Positions 6,267 through 7,289 of a DNA stretch of 7,289 nt are shown here, one piece after another. How positions within the stretch are numbered: position 1 is the first letter of the stretch; every line of letters starts with the position of its first letter. Location: NCBI GenBank assembly GCA_000432135.1, contig HF990578.1:7489-14777 (forward strand), given 5' to 3'. The stretch is from Firmicutes bacterium CAG:124. GTDB lineage: Bacteria > Bacillota > Clostridia > Oscillospirales > Oscillospiraceae. Both the position numbers and the translations under genes were made by a program. The notes below the pieces were generated by a model that searched no databases, was not told the origin of the DNA, and saw nothing but the letters and a program-made list of their open reading frames with translations.

Positions 6267-6285
6267 TGCCGCAGGCTCTGCGGCA
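6267..6285 (+). other. Hairpin just upstream of the ricT ribosome binding site
   Basis: TGCCGCAG (6267-6274) pairs perfectly with CTGCGGCA (6278-6285) around a 3-base loop GCT. No T run follows, so it is not an intrinsic terminator. It lies between holB and ricT, four bases before the GGAG of ricT, where it could stabilise the downstream mRNA or affect ribosome loading. Confidence 0.5.
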
Positions 6286-6299
6286 GATTGGAGAGAACC

Positions 6300-7289
6300 A
6301 TGCAAGAACAGACCCCCGATACCATTCTGGAGCAGCAGCCCGCCGCCGCAGAACCGGAAGCCGCAGCGCAGCAGCCTGCGGCGGATACACAGCAGCCCGC
6401 GGAAGCCGCCGCGCCTGCAAAGGAGGAAGCGCCCGCCCAACCGGCGGAGCCTGCCGCCGTTACCGTGGTGGACATCCGCTTCCGTAATAATGCAAAATCC
6501 TATTATTTCGACCCTGCCGGACTGACGCTGCAGGCCGGTGCGCACGTCATCATCGACACGGCGCGCGGAGACGAATTCGGCCTCTGCGCTGCCGGCAACC
6601 ACCCGGTCAAGCCGCGTGAGCTGGTGCTGCCGCTGCGCAGGGTGCTGCGCGTAGCGACGCAGCAGGACGAGCGCGCGAACGCAGAGAACCAGGAAAAGGA
6701 AAAGAAGGCCTTTGAGATCTGCCAGCAGAAGATCGCCGCGCACGGGCTGGAAATGCAGCTTGTCTCGGCGGAATGCGCCTTTGACGGCAGCAAGCTTCTG
6801 TTTTTCTTCACGGCGGACGGCCGCGTCGATTTCCGCGAGCTGGTCAAGGATCTGGCCTCCGTCTTCCGCACGCGCATCGAGCTGCGGCAGATCGGCGTGC
6901 GCGACAAGGCCAAGATGGTCGGCGGACTCGGCGTATGCGGCAGGCCCTTCTGCTGCAAGGAATTCCTCGATGATTTCCAGCCCGTTTCCATCAAAATGGC
7001 CAAGACGCAGAACCTCAGCCTGAACCAGACGAAGATCTCCGGCACGTGCGGCAGGCTCATGTGCTGCCTGAAATACGAGCAGGAGGCCTATGAGGACCTC
7101 ATCAAGACCGCGCCGAAGATGGAATCCTTTGTCGACACGCCCGACGGACGCGGGACGGTCGTCGAGGTCAATCTCCTGCGCCAGAGCGTCAGAGTCCGCA
7201 TGGAAGACCACCCGGAGACGATCGGCAGCTATAAAAATACGGATATCTACATCCTGCGCAGCGGAAAGGCCCGCAAAAACGACCCGCCG
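6300..7289 (+). CDS. ricT: RicT (YaaT), PSP1-domain iron-sulfur protein, partial at the right edge
   Basis: The frame is open for 330 codons from this ATG to the window end, with GGAG six bases upstream. RicT is the PSP1-domain member of the Ric complex (RicA/YmcA, RicF/YlbF, RicT), which binds iron-sulfur clusters, assists RNase Y in mRNA processing, and in Bacillus subtilis affects sporulation, competence and biofilm formation. The family core starts near residue 54 (VTVVDIRFRNNAKSYYFDP). It includes GLEMQLVSAECAFDGSKLLFFF (149-170), DFRELVKDLASVFRTRIELRQIGVRD and the two cysteine clusters GVCGRPFCC (211-219) and GTCGRLMCC (248-256). Residues 1-53 are an unusual low-complexity leader: 44 of 53 are Ala, Pro, Gln or Glu, with QQPA units repeated. 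B. subtilis RicT (about 275 residues) begins directly with the core. The position after holB matches the Firmicute holB-yaaT order. The C-terminus is not visible. Confidence 0.94.
   Translation, partial: MQEQTPDTILEQQPAAAEPEAAAQQPAADTQQPAEAAAPAKEEAPAQPAEPAAVTVVDIRFRNNAKSYYFDPAGLTLQAGAHVIIDTARGDEFGLCAAGNHPVKPRELVLPLRRVLRVATQQDERANAENQEKEKKAFEICQQKIAAHGLEMQLVSAECAFDGSKLLFFFTADGRVDFRELVKDLASVFRTRIELRQIGVRDKAKMVGGLGVCGRPFCCKEFLDDFQPVSIKMAKTQNLSLNQTKISGTCGRLMCCLKYEQEAYEDLIKTAPKMESFVDTPDGRGTVVEVNLLRQSVRVRMEDHPETIGSYKNTDIYILRSGKARKNDPP

Noticed and set aside
6261..7211. A 316-codon minus-strand open frame
   Set aside because: It lies wholly over ricT on the opposite strand and gives a repetitive Arg/Leu/Gly-rich translation without recognisable domains.
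1..7289. A novel defence, mobile or biosynthetic system
   Set aside because: All genes belong to familiar housekeeping, regulatory or sporulation families. There are no integrases, transposases, toxin-antitoxin pairs, CRISPR repeats or tRNA-associated attachment sites.

Overview
The window looks like chromosomal housekeeping DNA from a GC-rich, spore-forming Clostridia-type Firmicute, most likely in the Oscillospiraceae/Ruminococcaceae range. Three things point there: a full-length SpoVT sporulation regulator, a holB-ricT gene pair (the Firmicute holB-yaaT arrangement), and strong AGGAGG-type ribosome binding sites with sigma-A-like promoters inside GC-rich coding DNA. The lineage is inferred from gene content and composition only. 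No mobile element, CRISPR array, tRNA or rRNA was seen.

Layout. On the minus strand, reading from about 2175 down to 1, lie a YjjG/YfnB-like HAD nucleotidase, an RpiR-family regulator with its own promoter, and the N-terminal 40% or so of an HI0933/BaiN-type flavoprotein, which overlaps the end of the regulator and runs off the left edge. On the plus strand lie tex (complete), a strong hairpin terminator, spoVT (complete), a second terminator, holB (DNA polymerase III delta prime) broken by a frameshift, and ricT, which runs off the right edge. The HAD gene and tex diverge from an 85-bp gap that holds two face-to-face promoters sharing the same DNA.

How the genes relate. Tex acts in transcription and RNA handling, holB in the replicative clamp loader, RicT in RNase Y-dependent mRNA maturation and SpoVT in forespore gene control. 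The RpiR regulator and the flavoprotein probably form a small operon whose signal and substrate cannot be read from sequence. spoVT appears to be a single-gene unit between two terminators. holB-ricT starts a new unit from an extended -10 promoter.

The most notable observation is in holB. A 34-bp imperfect tandem duplication (30 of 34 positions identical) shifts the frame by one and splits the gene in two. Removing one copy restores an ordinary delta prime of about 318 residues. Because holB is normally essential, this is either an assembly or read artefact, a recent lesion rescued elsewhere, or a real truncated clamp-loader subunit. I found no convincing evidence of a previously undescribed multi-gene system here.
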